Of a stretch of 56,927 bases of DNA, positions 27,137 to 36,806 are shown piece by piece. Source of the DNA: an uncultured Verrucomicrobiota bacterium (GTDB lineage: Bacteria > Verrucomicrobiota > Verrucomicrobiia > Limisphaerales > UBA9464); assembly GCA_903821635.1 (NCBI GenBank), contig CAIJLV010000103.1:77231-134157 (forward strand), in the 5' to 3' direction. How positions within the stretch are numbered: the stretch's first letter is position 1; every line of letters starts with the position of its first letter. The position numbers were made by a program, and so were the translations under genes. Under the pieces are notes generated by a model, which saw only the letters and a list, made by a program, of their open reading frames with translations, did not search any database and was not told the origin of the DNA.

Positions 27137-27895
27137 ATGTTTCGCAACCTCGGAGAATTAGTTTTGCTGTTTGCCGCCACCCTGCGGGCGTTGCCGCGTG
27201 TCTGGCAGGAGCGGCGCAAGGTTGCTGAACAGCTCTTCGACATCGGCAACGCTAGCCTCTTCATGGCCTGCCTTTTGTCCCTGTTCATCGGCGGAGTGCT
27301 GTCCCTGCAGGTGGGCCCGGTGTTGGTCGAACGCGGTTTGGGCTCGGCCTTGGGGGGCTTGGTGGCGCTGTCGATGTGCAAGGAACTCGCCCCGGTGATG
27401 ATGTCGGTGCTGATCGCCGGCCGCATCGGTTCGGCCATGGCGGCGGAACTCGGCTCCATGCGGGTGTATCAGGAAATCGACGCCCTCCGGACGTTGAACC
27501 TGAATCCCATCTACTTCCTCGTGCTGCCTCGGGTGGTCGCCATCAGTATCGCGCTGCCCTGCCTCGTCATCTTTTCAAACCTCGTGGGCTGGCTCGGCGG
27601 CGCGCTGGTAGCCCTGCACAATGATCGCATTGCGGTTTCGTGGACCGCGTTTTTTACCGACCTCCAGCAGCAGGTGGAATTCGGCGACATCGCCAACGGC
27701 TTGATCAAATCGTTCGTTTTTGCGGTCACGATCGGGGTGGTTTCCTGTCATCAGGGACTCGCCACCATCGGCGGTCCGCGCGGCATCGGTCGGAGTGTCA
27801 CCAAGGCGGTGGTCAATTCCTTCGTGCTGATCCTGATCATGGATTACGTGCTCACCCGCCTGCTGCTGCCGTTCGACAACGGTTGGGCAATCTGA
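27137..27895 (+). CDS. mlaE: MlaE-family ABC transporter permease
   Basis: This 252-aa inner-membrane permease belongs to MlaFEDB-type phospholipid transporters that maintain outer-membrane lipid asymmetry. Diagnostic blocks are GGVLSLQVGPVLVERGL, LSMCKELAPVMMSVLIAGRI, GSAMAAELGSMRVYQEIDAL and LPRVVAISIALPCLVIF. It is followed after 7 bases by the ATPase gene and then by an MCE protein, giving the order E-F-D. No mlaB or mlaC is seen nearby. Confidence 0.94.
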   Translation: MFRNLGELVLLFAATLRALPRVWQERRKVAEQLFDIGNASLFMACLLSLFIGGVLSLQVGPVLVERGLGSALGGLVALSMCKELAPVMMSVLIAGRIGSAMAAELGSMRVYQEIDALRTLNLNPIYFLVLPRVVAISIALPCLVIFSNLVGWLGGALVALHNDRIAVSWTAFFTDLQQQVEFGDIANGLIKSFVFAVTIGVVSCHQGLATIGGPRGIGRSVTKAVVNSFVLILIMDYVLTRLLLPFDNGWAI

Positions 27896-27902
27896 AGCTT
27901 CC

Positions 27903-28652
27903 ATGCCTGCCACTGCTACCACCACCGGCATCCCCGTCTCCATCCGCGGACTGCGCAAGTCCTTCGGCGGTGAACCCGTGCTCCAAGGGCTCGACCTCGA
28001 CGTCAAGGCGGGCGAAATCTTTGCCCTCATGGGGCCGAGCGGCTCGGGCAAGTCCGTCTTCCTCCGGCACCTCATCGGTCTCGAAACCCCGGACGCCGGC
28101 GAAATTCGGGTCGGCGGCGAGCTGATTTCCGCCGAAGGCATTGGTGATCGCATCCGCATGGCGATGGTTTTTCAAAGCGGCGGCCTGCTCAACTCGCTCA
28201 CCGTGGCCGAAAATGTCGGCCTCTACCTCAGCGAACACCGGCTGAAGTCCCCCGCGGAGATCGAGCGCATCGTGCTCGAAAAACTCGCCGTGGTGGAACT
28301 CGGCCCGGAAGACGCCGCGAAATATCCCGCAGAACTCTCCGGCGGCATGAAAAAGCGGGTGGCCATCGCCCGAGCGCTGGTGATCGAACCCCAGTTGATC
28401 CTCTTTGACGAACCCACGAGTGAATTGGATCCGCTCGTCGCGCTGACGATTGGCCGCGAGATCCTGAACCTCAACGCCAGCATCGGCGCCACGACCCTGC
28501 TGGTGACGCATGACCGCGACCTGGCCTTTGGCATTGCCGACCGGATCGGCTTCCTGCTTGAAGGTGAAATCGTCGCGCTGGGCACGCCGGAAGAAATCCG
28601 CGTTCACCCCCACCCGCTGCTCCAGCGGTTTCTAAAGGCGGAATTCCGATGA
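27903..28652 (+). CDS. mlaF: ABC transporter ATP-binding protein (MlaF-type)
   Basis: This 249-aa ATPase powers the MlaE permease. It has Walker A MGPSGSGKSV at about residue 43, the Q-loop VFQSGGLLNSLTV, signature ELSGGMKKRVAIARAL, Walker B LILFDEPTSELDPL and the H-loop VTHDRDLAFGIADRI. Length is usual for MlaF. The plus-strand order with mlaE and the MCE gene supports the assignment over a generic importer. Confidence 0.94.
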   Translation: MPATATTTGIPVSIRGLRKSFGGEPVLQGLDLDVKAGEIFALMGPSGSGKSVFLRHLIGLETPDAGEIRVGGELISAEGIGDRIRMAMVFQSGGLLNSLTVAENVGLYLSEHRLKSPAEIERIVLEKLAVVELGPEDAAKYPAELSGGMKKRVAIARALVIEPQLILFDEPTSELDPLVALTIGREILNLNASIGATTLLVTHDRDLAFGIADRIGFLLEGEIVALGTPEEIRVHPHPLLQRFLKAEFR

Positions 28653-28794
28653 GGCCGCCGATGCATTGGGAACGCAGGCCAACAGGAGTGGCCGGTCGGG
28701 GCCCCGTGGCTTGCCTGCCCGCCTTCCGGTTTTTCCGATTCCATTTCTCCGTCTCCGCGCCTTCACCCTTTGTTTCCCCTGAATTAAGTCGCCC

Positions 28795-29787
28795 ATGAAA
28801 AATTCGCTCGAAACTCGTCTTGGCGTGTTCTTTGCCGTCATCGTGATAGGCGCCTTCCTCCTGTTCGACCTCATCGGCGGTGGCGTCCTGTTCTCGCGCG
28901 GCAAACTGGTTAAAGCCCAGTTCGCCAACGCCAAGGACCTCAAAGTTGGCGATCCCGTGAAACTGGCTGGGGTGCAAGTCGGCCGGGTCAAGGCGATCAA
29001 ACTCACCGGCGGCAAGGTCGAGGTCAGCATGAACCTCGATGCCGGCGCCGAGATCCACACCGACAGCACCGCCACGATCCAGTTCACCGGCCTGCTCGGG
29101 CAGAATTTTGTCGCGCTCACCTTCGGCACCGAGCAAGCCCCGTTGGCGACCGCGGAGACCGTGCTGGAATCCAAGGACCAGCCCGATCTCTCGCAGATCA
29201 TGGCCAAGTTGGACGGCGTGGCCGATGGCGTGCAGAACATGACCAAGAGCTTCAGCGGCGAAGAATTCAGCAAACTGCTGGGACCGTTCACCGACTTCCT
29301 CAAGCAGAACCAGCCCAAGCTGAACGCCATTCTCGGGAACCTGCAGAACATCTCCACGATGATGGCCGAAGGGCAGGGCACGATGGGCAAACTACTGAAA
29401 GACGACACGCTCTACCTGTCCGGGGTCACGATGATGACCAACCTGAACAAGGCGGCCGTGCAGTTCGAACCGCTGGCCACCGATGCCCGCGTCGCGGTGG
29501 CTGAAGCCAAGAAAATGGTCATCGGCTTGAGCGAAGGCAAAGGCACGCTCGGCCGCTTGATGACGGACGAGAAACTTTACACCGAGACGGCGACGGCGAT
29601 GACCCAGCTCAAGGAGATCATGCAGAAGATCAACGGCGGCCAAGGCTCGATCGGTCAATTGGTCAACGATCCCACCTTCCTCAAGAACGTGAAACTCACG
29701 CTCCAGAAGGTGGACAAGGCCACCGAAGGACTCGAAGACACTGGCCCGCTCCAAGTGCTTGGCACGGTCGTCGGGCGCATCTTCTGA
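28795..29787 (+). CDS. mlaD: MlaD/MCE-family lipid transport protein
   Basis: This 330-aa protein has an N-terminal membrane anchor (LGVFFAVIVIGAFLLFDLIG) and one MCE domain (VKAQFANAKDLKVGDPVKLA, VGRVKAIKLTGGKVEVSMNL, STATIQFTGLLGQNFVALTF). A long helical C-terminal tail follows, with repeats of the type GQGTMGKLLKDD, GKGTLGRLMTDE and GQGSIGQLVNDP. Such tails are common in MCE proteins outside Proteobacteria and could form part of a periplasmic conduit. It lies 142 bases after mlaF, a longer gap than elsewhere in the operon. Confidence 0.92.
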   Translation: MKNSLETRLGVFFAVIVIGAFLLFDLIGGGVLFSRGKLVKAQFANAKDLKVGDPVKLAGVQVGRVKAIKLTGGKVEVSMNLDAGAEIHTDSTATIQFTGLLGQNFVALTFGTEQAPLATAETVLESKDQPDLSQIMAKLDGVADGVQNMTKSFSGEEFSKLLGPFTDFLKQNQPKLNAILGNLQNISTMMAEGQGTMGKLLKDDTLYLSGVTMMTNLNKAAVQFEPLATDARVAVAEAKKMVIGLSEGKGTLGRLMTDEKLYTETATAMTQLKEIMQKINGGQGSIGQLVNDPTFLKNVKLTLQKVDKATEGLEDTGPLQVLGTVVGRIF

Positions 29788-29921
29788 GTCCGGGGCGCCG
29801 CCGCCCTGCCGGAAGGGTCCTAATCTCTGGAAGGCAGGAAAGCGCACACTTTTTCCAGCCTTCCTGTTTTCCAGATGCAAAGCAGGACATTGTCAGCCGG
29901 ATGACTTGATTGGTTTTCCTC

Positions 29922-32642
29922 ATGCGCTTCCTCACTTTGCCTTGCCGCCGTCTCGGCGGGTTCGCCTGCGGGGTGGCCTGCGCCCTCGCCATGTTTGCCG
30001 CTGCCCCGCTGCCCTTGCCGGACCGGGATGAGGATGGCCTGCCGGACGTGCTGGAAGACCGCAACCAGAATGGTCGGCGCGACGGCTCCGAGACCGACTG
30101 GCAAAACGCCGACACCGATCAGGACGGGGCTCTGGATGGCGAGGAAATCGCCGCCGGAACCGATCCGCTCAGCCCCCGGAGTTGGATTCCGAAGCGGCTG
30201 GCTGCGTGGTGGTGGGATGGGGCTGCGGACCAATGGAAACTCGGCGATCGCGGCCAGGCTCCCTTGGGGCAGTTGGCGGCCGGCGGCTCACCCACCAACG
30301 GAACCCTCGGGGGCGGCCTTCATGTATCTGGGCAGCCCAATGGCCCCCTGCGTTACGCCGTGCGGGAGCCCAATGGCCGGCTCAACGTTCGCCTAGATCA
30401 CGGCTCCCTGCGACTGTGGTTTCGGCCCGACTGGACGTGGGACCAACGTCCCACCACCTCGCCGCGGTTGTTTGAAGTCGGCAATTACGGCAACACCAAC
30501 ACCGGTTGGTGGGCGTGGGTGTTTCGGCAACACGCCGGTGATCCCGCCGCTCAATGGCGGCTGGAATTGGCGCAGAACAGCGGCCCCCACGTCACCTCCC
30601 GTTACTGGCTGCCGTTGCACGCCTACGAGTGGTCGACCGTTTACTGGCACGAACTGACGCTGGCCTATCATCCCGCGTTCACCGCCCTCCAGCACAATGG
30701 GGCCGTGCATTCCGTGCGAGTGGGGGACAGTCCCGCCTACGTCGGCTCGGGCATTGATCTGGACCACCTGCCGCCCACCCGAACCGCGGTCGAGGACGGG
30801 TTTGCCTTAGGCTCCGATACCACTGGTAAATACGGGCGGTTGGCGGGAGCCATCGACAGTTTTGAGACATTCAACTACCCGCTGGGCAAAGCCGAACTTT
30901 ACGCCCGCCAACAGCTCACAGTGCGGCTCACCCCTCATGACGGCGTGGCCCGAGTGGAATTCGTCCGGGCCTTCGGCGGCGCTGATTTGACGGTGGGTTC
31001 CGGGCTCGCCCGCCCGTGGCCGCTGACCCTGTGGCGGCGGTTGCCGGGGCAGGACGATTGGGGGGCGGCGCGGGTCAATGGTTGGACGAACGAAGTCTGG
31101 ACCGATCACGCCGCCGAGCCGGGCATCACCTACGAATACAAGGCCCGGCTGGATTATGCCGGGGCGGTGGGCAGTGCTCCGCTGCCAGTCTTCCGTCACT
31201 TCTTTGCCGGCAGTGCGATGCCCCCGCAACACCAGCGTGGCCACGTCATTCTCGCGGTGGATACGACGCTGGTTTCCCGGCTTAAAGCGGAACTGGCGCA
31301 ACTCCGAACCAACCTCGTGGGCGACGGTTGGACGGTGACTCAGATCGAAGCGCCGCGGCACGATGATTCCAAATGGAGTGTCAACGCCCGGAACCTCCCG
31401 CGCTTTGCCTCCGCCCTTGCGAACGCGGCTCGCCCGGGCACGACCAACGTCGTCTTTTTGCTCGGGCACGTGACGATTCCCTACAGCGGCACGGTTGCGG
31501 CCGACGGGCATCACCAGGAGCACAGCGGCGCGTGGGTTTGCGACGCCTACTATGGTTACACCAACCAAACCTTGTTTGCTGACTCCGGCACCTTCCGAGC
31601 CGGGCAAGGCGGCCCCGCCAACCTGCCCGGCGACGGCAAGTTCGACCCCAACTTCTTAGTCGGAAAAATGACCCCCAACGACACCACTGTGGGGCGGCCG
31701 CCGGACTTTGCCGTGGGGCGCGTGGACTTTGCGCGGTTGCCGGTGTTTGGCCGGGTGAGTGAACTGGACCTGCTCCGGCGGTATTTGGCTAAGGATAACC
31801 GCTACCGAACCAACGGCATTCGCACCGCCGGTCGGGTGTCGGTGCACTTGGGCAATCCCTCCGAACTCTTCGGCATAAACGCCGCGCAGAGCTTTGCCGG
31901 GGCGGCCTTCGGGGTTGAACCGGCGCGCGTGTTCAACGGCTACAATCTGGTCGATCCGGTGCCCGTCGACTTGGGGGTTCATTTCCAGTTTGCCGGCGGC
32001 AAGGCGGGGCAGGGGGTGGTCGATGGGCTCACCGGCAACGCCCACCTGGCCGCCAGTTTCGCCGATCCGGCGCAGGAATTGCCGGTGACGTTTCGCCACG
32101 TCTGGTTTTCCTATGGCTGCGACTGGGCCAGTTTGGACGCCGCTGATCGCCTGCGGGAAAACGACAACTGGCTGCGGGCGTCGCTGGGCTGGCCCAATTA
32201 CGGGCTGGCCACTTTGGGCGGGCCGGTCTGGGACTTTTCGCCGCTGGGCGGCGGGGCCTCCCTGGCCGCGACGATGACCCACGCTTGGGCGAGCCAACCG
32301 TGGGTGCCGCGGTTCCAAAGCATTTTGGGCGACCCCACGTTGCGGTTGCACCGCGTCTCCCCGCCGGCGAATCCCCGCGGCGGGCGCACCAGCGCCGGGG
32401 TGCGGTTGGAGTGGGAGCCGGCCCCCGAAGCCGATGGTAGTTATTTTGTTTATTACAGCGCCACGGGGCTTGCTGGGTTTGCCGGCCCGCTCAACCCGGT
32501 GCCCGTGACGCAACCGGTCTTCGAAGACAACTCGGCGGGCGGTGGTGCCGGGCTCTACCAGATTCGCACCGCCCGGCTACAGGTGACGGGTTCCGGTTCT
32601 TTCACCAACCTGAGTCAGGGCGTGTTTGTGGAAGTGCGTTGA
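29922..32642 (+). CDS. Large exported protein with Ca-binding (TSP3-like) repeats, LamG-like region and possible C25-like peptidase domain
   Basis: This 906-aa protein starts with a signal peptide (GGFACGVACALAMFAAAPLP). Residues about 30-80 carry Asp-rich repeats (DRDEDGLPD, DRNQNGRRD, ADTDQDGALDGEE, AAGTDPL) like thrombospondin type 3 calcium sites. A region with LRLWFRPDWTW and FALGSDTTGKYGRLAGAIDS resembles a LamG/concanavalin fold. The following domain has VVFLLGHVTIPYSG (His at about residue 516) and HVWFSYGCDWA (Cys at about residue 733), a His/Cys pair like that of C25/gingipain peptidases; this is inference. The C-terminus looks like fibronectin III (RLEWEPAPEADGSYFVYYS). ATG 29922 was preferred to a TTG at 29910. 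Confidence 0.75.
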   Translation: MRFLTLPCRRLGGFACGVACALAMFAAAPLPLPDRDEDGLPDVLEDRNQNGRRDGSETDWQNADTDQDGALDGEEIAAGTDPLSPRSWIPKRLAAWWWDGAADQWKLGDRGQAPLGQLAAGGSPTNGTLGGGLHVSGQPNGPLRYAVREPNGRLNVRLDHGSLRLWFRPDWTWDQRPTTSPRLFEVGNYGNTNTGWWAWVFRQHAGDPAAQWRLELAQNSGPHVTSRYWLPLHAYEWSTVYWHELTLAYHPAFTALQHNGAVHSVRVGDSPAYVGSGIDLDHLPPTRTAVEDGFALGSDTTGKYGRLAGAIDSFETFNYPLGKAELYARQQLTVRLTPHDGVARVEFVRAFGGADLTVGSGLARPWPLTLWRRLPGQDDWGAARVNGWTNEVWTDHAAEPGITYEYKARLDYAGAVGSAPLPVFRHFFAGSAMPPQHQRGHVILAVDTTLVSRLKAELAQLRTNLVGDGWTVTQIEAPRHDDSKWSVNARNLPRFASALANAARPGTTNVVFLLGHVTIPYSGTVAADGHHQEHSGAWVCDAYYGYTNQTLFADSGTFRAGQGGPANLPGDGKFDPNFLVGKMTPNDTTVGRPPDFAVGRVDFARLPVFGRVSELDLLRRYLAKDNRYRTNGIRTAGRVSVHLGNPSELFGINAAQSFAGAAFGVEPARVFNGYNLVDPVPVDLGVHFQFAGGKAGQGVVDGLTGNAHLAASFADPAQELPVTFRHVWFSYGCDWASLDAADRLRENDNWLRASLGWPNYGLATLGGPVWDFSPLGGGASLAATMTHAWASQPWVPRFQSILGDPTLRLHRVSPPANPRGGRTSAGVRLEWEPAPEADGSYFVYYSATGLAGFAGPLNPVPVTQPVFEDNSAGGGAGLYQIRTARLQVTGSGSFTNLSQGVFVEVR

Positions 32643-32715
32643 GGTGGCGGGACGGTTTGGATTGAGCAATCCTGTCTTTGCCTGTGGGGTCGGTTTGCGC
32701 CAGCTTGCGGAAGCC

Positions 32716-33660
32716 ATGAGTGCCGAGGCCAATCGCCCGCAGCCGGTGGACGCCCGTCAACGGCGCCCGGGTTTGCCGCGGTCCTTCAAGGAGTTGACCC
32801 CCAGCAACCATTTCAATCCGCGGACCTTCTTTCGTGAAATGGTCTGGAAGGCGTTTGTCACCCGCCGCAGTGGTTCCACCAAGGTGCCCGCATTTCCCCG
32901 GCTCAAGCCCGGCGAACTGGCGCTCACGTGGATCGGTCACGCCTCGTTTCTGGCCCAGTTTTCGGATCTCAACCTCATCATCGATCCCAACTTCGCCAAT
33001 TGGCTTTTCCTCCTGAAGCGGCTCAAGCGTCCCGGACTGCGCCCGGAGGATTTGCCGCCGATCGACGTGGTCCTGCTCACGCACGCGCACTTCGACCACT
33101 TCCACAAGCCCTCGCTCCGTAAGTTGCCGCCGTCGCCCAAGATCGCCGTCCTGCCGTGGGGCTGTGGTTCGCTGGCCAAGCGGTTGGGCTTTGAGCGGAT
33201 CGTGGAATTGCAGTGGTGGGAAAGTTTTGGCGCCGGGGATTGGCGGGTGACCCTCGTGCCCGCCAAACACTGGGGAGCCCGCACGCTGCGCGACGCGCAC
33301 CGGGGCTGGGGCGGCTTCTTGATCGAGCACCAAGGCCGGCGCCTCTATCACGCCGGCGATTCCGCCTATTTCGAAGGGTTTGCCGAGATCGGTGAGCGGC
33401 TCCGGCCGGAGATCGCGTTGCTGCCCATTGGGGCTTATTTTCCGGATTCGTTTCGGCATGTCCACATGGGCCCCGACGAAGCGGTGAAGGCGTTTCGCGA
33501 CCTGCGCGCCGACTGGTTGGTGCCGATGCATTACGGGACCTTCAAGCTGAGTTTCGAGGCGATGGACGAGCCGGAGCGTTGGCTGCGCGAACTAACCGAG
33601 GCAGAGCGGTTGGGCCGCCATTTGCGCGTGTTGGAAGAGGGTGTGCCGGAGAAATTTTGA
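32716..33660 (+). CDS. MBL-fold metallo-hydrolase (NAPE-PLD/UlaG-like)
   Basis: This 314-aa metallo-beta-lactamase-fold protein has the zinc motif LLTHAHFDHFHKP (HxHxDH), plus ALTWIGHASFLAQF, LIIDPNF, VPAKHWGARTLRDAHRGWGG and RLYHAGDSAYFEGF. These match the group that includes N-acylphosphatidylethanolamine phospholipase D-like hydrolases. A lipid substrate is possible but not shown. The ATG at 32716 gives a polar N-terminus (MSAEANRPQP); the frame is open upstream from a TTG that lies inside the previous gene. The end is followed 31 bases later by polX. Confidence 0.88.
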   Translation: MSAEANRPQPVDARQRRPGLPRSFKELTPSNHFNPRTFFREMVWKAFVTRRSGSTKVPAFPRLKPGELALTWIGHASFLAQFSDLNLIIDPNFANWLFLLKRLKRPGLRPEDLPPIDVVLLTHAHFDHFHKPSLRKLPPSPKIAVLPWGCGSLAKRLGFERIVELQWWESFGAGDWRVTLVPAKHWGARTLRDAHRGWGGFLIEHQGRRLYHAGDSAYFEGFAEIGERLRPEIALLPIGAYFPDSFRHVHMGPDEAVKAFRDLRADWLVPMHYGTFKLSFEAMDEPERWLRELTEAERLGRHLRVLEEGVPEKF

Positions 33661-33691
33661 GTTGGACGGCGGAATCCCTAGTCTGCCGCGC

Positions 33692-35440
33692 ATGGATAAA
33701 GACCAGGTTGCGGCCATTCTCGTCGAGATCGGCACGCTGCTCGAATTAAAGGGCGAAAACCCGTTCAAGACCCGCGCCTACACCAACGCGGCGCGCGTGC
33801 TGGAGGGGTTGACCGAACCTTTGGCCAAAATCGTCGCCGAGCAGCGGCTCGGGGAACTCAAGGGGTTCGGCGAGGCGCTCCAAGACAAGGTCACCACGCT
33901 CGTGACCACCGGCCGGTTGCCCTACTACGAGGAGCTCAAGGCGTCGCTGCCCCCGGGCTTGCTGGATCTGCTCGGGTTGCAGGGTGTCGGGCCCAAGAAG
34001 GTGAAGAAGCTCTACGACGAGTTGGGCGTCGATTCGATGGCCAAACTCGAAGCGGCCTGCCAAGCCAACCAAGTCGCGGCCCTCGACGGTTTCGGAGAAA
34101 AATCGCAGGCCAAGATTCTGGCCGCCATCGCCTTCAAACGGCAGTTCGCTTCGCGCCATCTGCTCAAGGATGCGCTGGTCGCGGCGGACCCGATTCTGGA
34201 ATCGCTCCGGCAACATCCCGACGTCATCCGCTGTTCCACCGCCGGGAGCCTGAGGCGCTGGAAGGAAGTGATTGGCGACATTGATTTCCTCGTCTCATCC
34301 AAGCGGCCCGCGGACGTCATTGCCTACTTTGTCCAGCAACCCGAGGTGAAGAGCGTGCTCGCCCAGGGCGAGACCAAGGCTAGCGTCATACTCGGAGACG
34401 GAATCCAGGCTGATTTGCGGGTGGTGAGCGACGCCGAGTTCCCCTCCGCGTTGGCGTATTTTACCGGCTCCAAGGAGCACAACATCGTCATGCGTCAGCG
34501 CGCCCTCGCCCGCGGGCTGCGCCTCAACGAATACGGACTCTTCCGGAGCACCGAGGAAACCCGTGACCCGGCGCTGCGCCTGCCCTGCCACGACGAAGCG
34601 GACATCTTTCGGGCGCTGGAGCTCGATTACGTGCCCCCGGAACTCCGTGAGGATCACGGCGAATTCAAGGCTGCCGAGCAACACCAACTGCCACGTCTGC
34701 TCGAATGGACCGAACTGAAGGGCTCGTTGCACAACCACTCCGACTGGTCCGACGGGCGCAATCCCCTCCTCGAAATTGCGACGCACATGAACGAGCTCGG
34801 ACTCGCCTATTGGGCGATCACGGATCATTCACGGGCCAGTTTCCAAGCCAACGGGTTAACCCCGCAGCGCGTCCGCCAGCAATTGGTCGAAGTGGGCGAA
34901 GTGAACCGTCGTTTGGCCGACGAAGGCACCGAGTTCCGTCTGCTCACGGGCACGGAAGTGGACATCCTCAAGGACGGGCTCGACTTCGAGGACGACCTGT
35001 TGGCCGAACTCGAAGTCGTCGTCGCCAGCCTGCACGTGCCGGCGAGCGACGAAGCCGAGAACACGAAGCGGTTCATTCGGGCGGCGGAAAATCCGTTGGT
35101 CCACATGCTCGGCCACCTGAGCGGCCGCCTGTTGCTGGAGCGCGACGCCTATAAGCTCAACCAGCAGGCGGTCATCGACGCCTGCGCCGAGACTGGCACT
35201 TGGATTGAGCTCAACGCCTCGCCCTACCGCTTCGACCTCGACTGGCGGCTCTGGCAATACGCCAAATCCAAGGGCGTGAAATGCGTGCTCAATTGCGACG
35301 CGCACAAGTTGGAGCATGCGAACTGGCTGCGGCTCGGCACCGGTGTGGCCCGCAAAGGCTGGCTGACGAAAGCCGACGTCATCAACACCCTGCCGCTGGC
35401 CGAATTGCGTCGGGAGTTGGCCCATAAACGCGGGCGTTGA
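33692..35440 (+). CDS. polX: DNA polymerase/3'-5' exonuclease PolX
   Basis: This 582-aa family X polymerase fills short gaps in DNA repair and carries a C-terminal PHP-domain exonuclease. The N-terminus has the 8-kDa helix-hairpin-helix region (NPFKTRAYTNAARVLEGL, LLGLQGVGPKKVKKLYDELG). The palm has GSLRRWKEVIGDIDFLV with the metal-binding Asp pair. The PHP domain has SLHNHSDWSDGRNPLLEIAT and YWAITDHS, and ends with KCVLNCDAHKLE. Length is normal. ATG 33692 yields the usual MDKDQVAAIL start. Confidence 0.95.
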   Translation: MDKDQVAAILVEIGTLLELKGENPFKTRAYTNAARVLEGLTEPLAKIVAEQRLGELKGFGEALQDKVTTLVTTGRLPYYEELKASLPPGLLDLLGLQGVGPKKVKKLYDELGVDSMAKLEAACQANQVAALDGFGEKSQAKILAAIAFKRQFASRHLLKDALVAADPILESLRQHPDVIRCSTAGSLRRWKEVIGDIDFLVSSKRPADVIAYFVQQPEVKSVLAQGETKASVILGDGIQADLRVVSDAEFPSALAYFTGSKEHNIVMRQRALARGLRLNEYGLFRSTEETRDPALRLPCHDEADIFRALELDYVPPELREDHGEFKAAEQHQLPRLLEWTELKGSLHNHSDWSDGRNPLLEIATHMNELGLAYWAITDHSRASFQANGLTPQRVRQQLVEVGEVNRRLADEGTEFRLLTGTEVDILKDGLDFEDDLLAELEVVVASLHVPASDEAENTKRFIRAAENPLVHMLGHLSGRLLLERDAYKLNQQAVIDACAETGTWIELNASPYRFDLDWRLWQYAKSKGVKCVLNCDAHKLEHANWLRLGTGVARKGWLTKADVINTLPLAELRRELAHKRGR

Positions 35441-35460
35441 GCGAGCGGCTCGCTAGGCCT

Positions 35461-35502
35461 CCGGGGTGGCTTGGTCGGGCGGTCAACTCCCGCTCACCCC
35501 GG
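35461..35502. repeat. Inverted repeat between convergent polX and folC
   Basis: CCGGGGTG (35461-35468) pairs exactly with CACCCCGG (35495-35502) around a 26-base spacer, between two convergent stops. There is no T-tract, so a terminator function is uncertain. Confidence 0.35.
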
Positions 35503-35509
35503 CCCGCTG

Positions 35510-36778
35510 TCAGGTTGGCGGTGACCACTCGTTCAACGCCCGTTCTTCTTCGTCCGAACCGGCGCTCAGACCGAGCCGTTCCAAGGCTTCGCCGATGAAA
35601 TAGAGCGAACCCGTCACCACGACGAAAGGGTCGGCTGCGGACAGCTTCAAGGCCTCGGCAACCGACTGGGCTGCTTTGACCGGTCGCCCTGCCCCCGTGG
35701 CGACGCAGGCGGCCCGAAGGTCTTCCGCGCTCACGGTGCGCGCGCTGGCCACGGGCGCTGTGAGCACCCGGCCGGATAGGGGAACCAAGGTTTGAACCAT
35801 GACGGACCAATCCTTGTCGGCCAGCATGCCGAGGATGAGCGTGGGCCGCATTCCGGCGAAGTGTTGTCGCAATGCGGCGGCCAAGGTTACCACGCCGTCG
35901 CGGTTGTGCGCGCCGTCGAGGAGTAGCGTTTGGGAGCCCCGTTGCACGACTTGGAGCCGGCCGGGCCAGTTGACCGTGCGGAGCCCTTCGGCCAGTTGGG
36001 CATCGCTGACCGGCAGGAACGCCCGGAGCAGGCGAACGGTGGCCGCGGCCAACGCGCCATTGCTGCGCTGATGTTCGCCCAGCAAGCCGACTTCGAGGCG
36101 GAAGTTCGCGAGTTCGCCCGGGCCGATCGTGAGCAGGGGCGCGTCGAGCTCGCGCGCCTTCCAAGTGATGACGGCCCGGGCCTCGGAATCCGTGGTGGCG
36201 GTGAGGGCCGGGACGCCGGGTTTGATAATGCCGGCTTTTTCCGCCGCGATGGCGGCCAAGGTGTTGCCCAGCACCTTTTGGTGATCCCAACCGATCTGCG
36301 TGATCACGCTGGCCAGCGGGGTGACGATGTTCGTCGCGTCCAGCCGCCCGCCCAGCCCGGCTTCCCAAAGCACGAGGTTGACACCTTTTTCGGCGAAATA
36401 CCGGAGGGCCAGCACCGTGGTGAATTCGAAGAACGTGGGATCCAGTCCGGGCAGGGTGTCAGCCACGGCCTTCAGCGCCGCGACGTGGCGGGCCAAGTCG
36501 GCCTCGGAGATGGGGGCGCGATTGACCTGGATCCGTTCGCCGAACCGCACCAAGTGGGGCGAAGTGTAGAGGCCCACGCGATACCCGGCGGTGCGATAAA
36601 CGCTTTCGAGCAGTGCGCAGACGGAGCCCTTGCCATTGGTGCCGGCGACGTGGATGAACTGTAAGCGGGCGTGCGGGCTGCCGGCGGCGACGGCGAGTCG
36701 CTGGGTGGTTTCCAAGCCGGGTTGGAAACCAAACATCCGCAGCGAGTGCAGGTAGGCGAGTGCGTCCGCGTAGGTCAC
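35510..36778 (-). CDS. folC: Bifunctional folylpolyglutamate synthase/dihydrofolate synthase
   Basis: This 422-aa Mur-ligase-like enzyme adds glutamate to dihydropteroate or folate. Blocks seen are YADALAYLHSLRMFGFQPGL at the N-terminus, the P-loop IHVAGTNGKGSVCALLESVY, GLYTSPHLVRFGERIQVNR, LWEAGLGGRLDATNIVTP and WDHQKVLGNTLAAIAAEKAG. The C-terminal domain has LLLDGAHNRDGV. I chose the GTG at 36778 because it starts the conserved block and leaves a 28-base gap after the upstream gene. ATGs at 36856 and 36868 would overlap that gene. Confidence 0.9.
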   Translation of the reverse strand: MTYADALAYLHSLRMFGFQPGLETTQRLAVAAGSPHARLQFIHVAGTNGKGSVCALLESVYRTAGYRVGLYTSPHLVRFGERIQVNRAPISEADLARHVAALKAVADTLPGLDPTFFEFTTVLALRYFAEKGVNLVLWEAGLGGRLDATNIVTPLASVITQIGWDHQKVLGNTLAAIAAEKAGIIKPGVPALTATTDSEARAVITWKARELDAPLLTIGPGELANFRLEVGLLGEHQRSNGALAAATVRLLRAFLPVSDAQLAEGLRTVNWPGRLQVVQRGSQTLLLDGAHNRDGVVTLAAALRQHFAGMRPTLILGMLADKDWSVMVQTLVPLSGRVLTAPVASARTVSAEDLRAACVATGAGRPVKAAQSVAEALKLSAADPFVVVTGSLYFIGEALERLGLSAGSDEEERALNEWSPPT

Positions 36779-36806
36779 GGCGTTTTTGGGAGCACAGGTC
36801 GAGACT

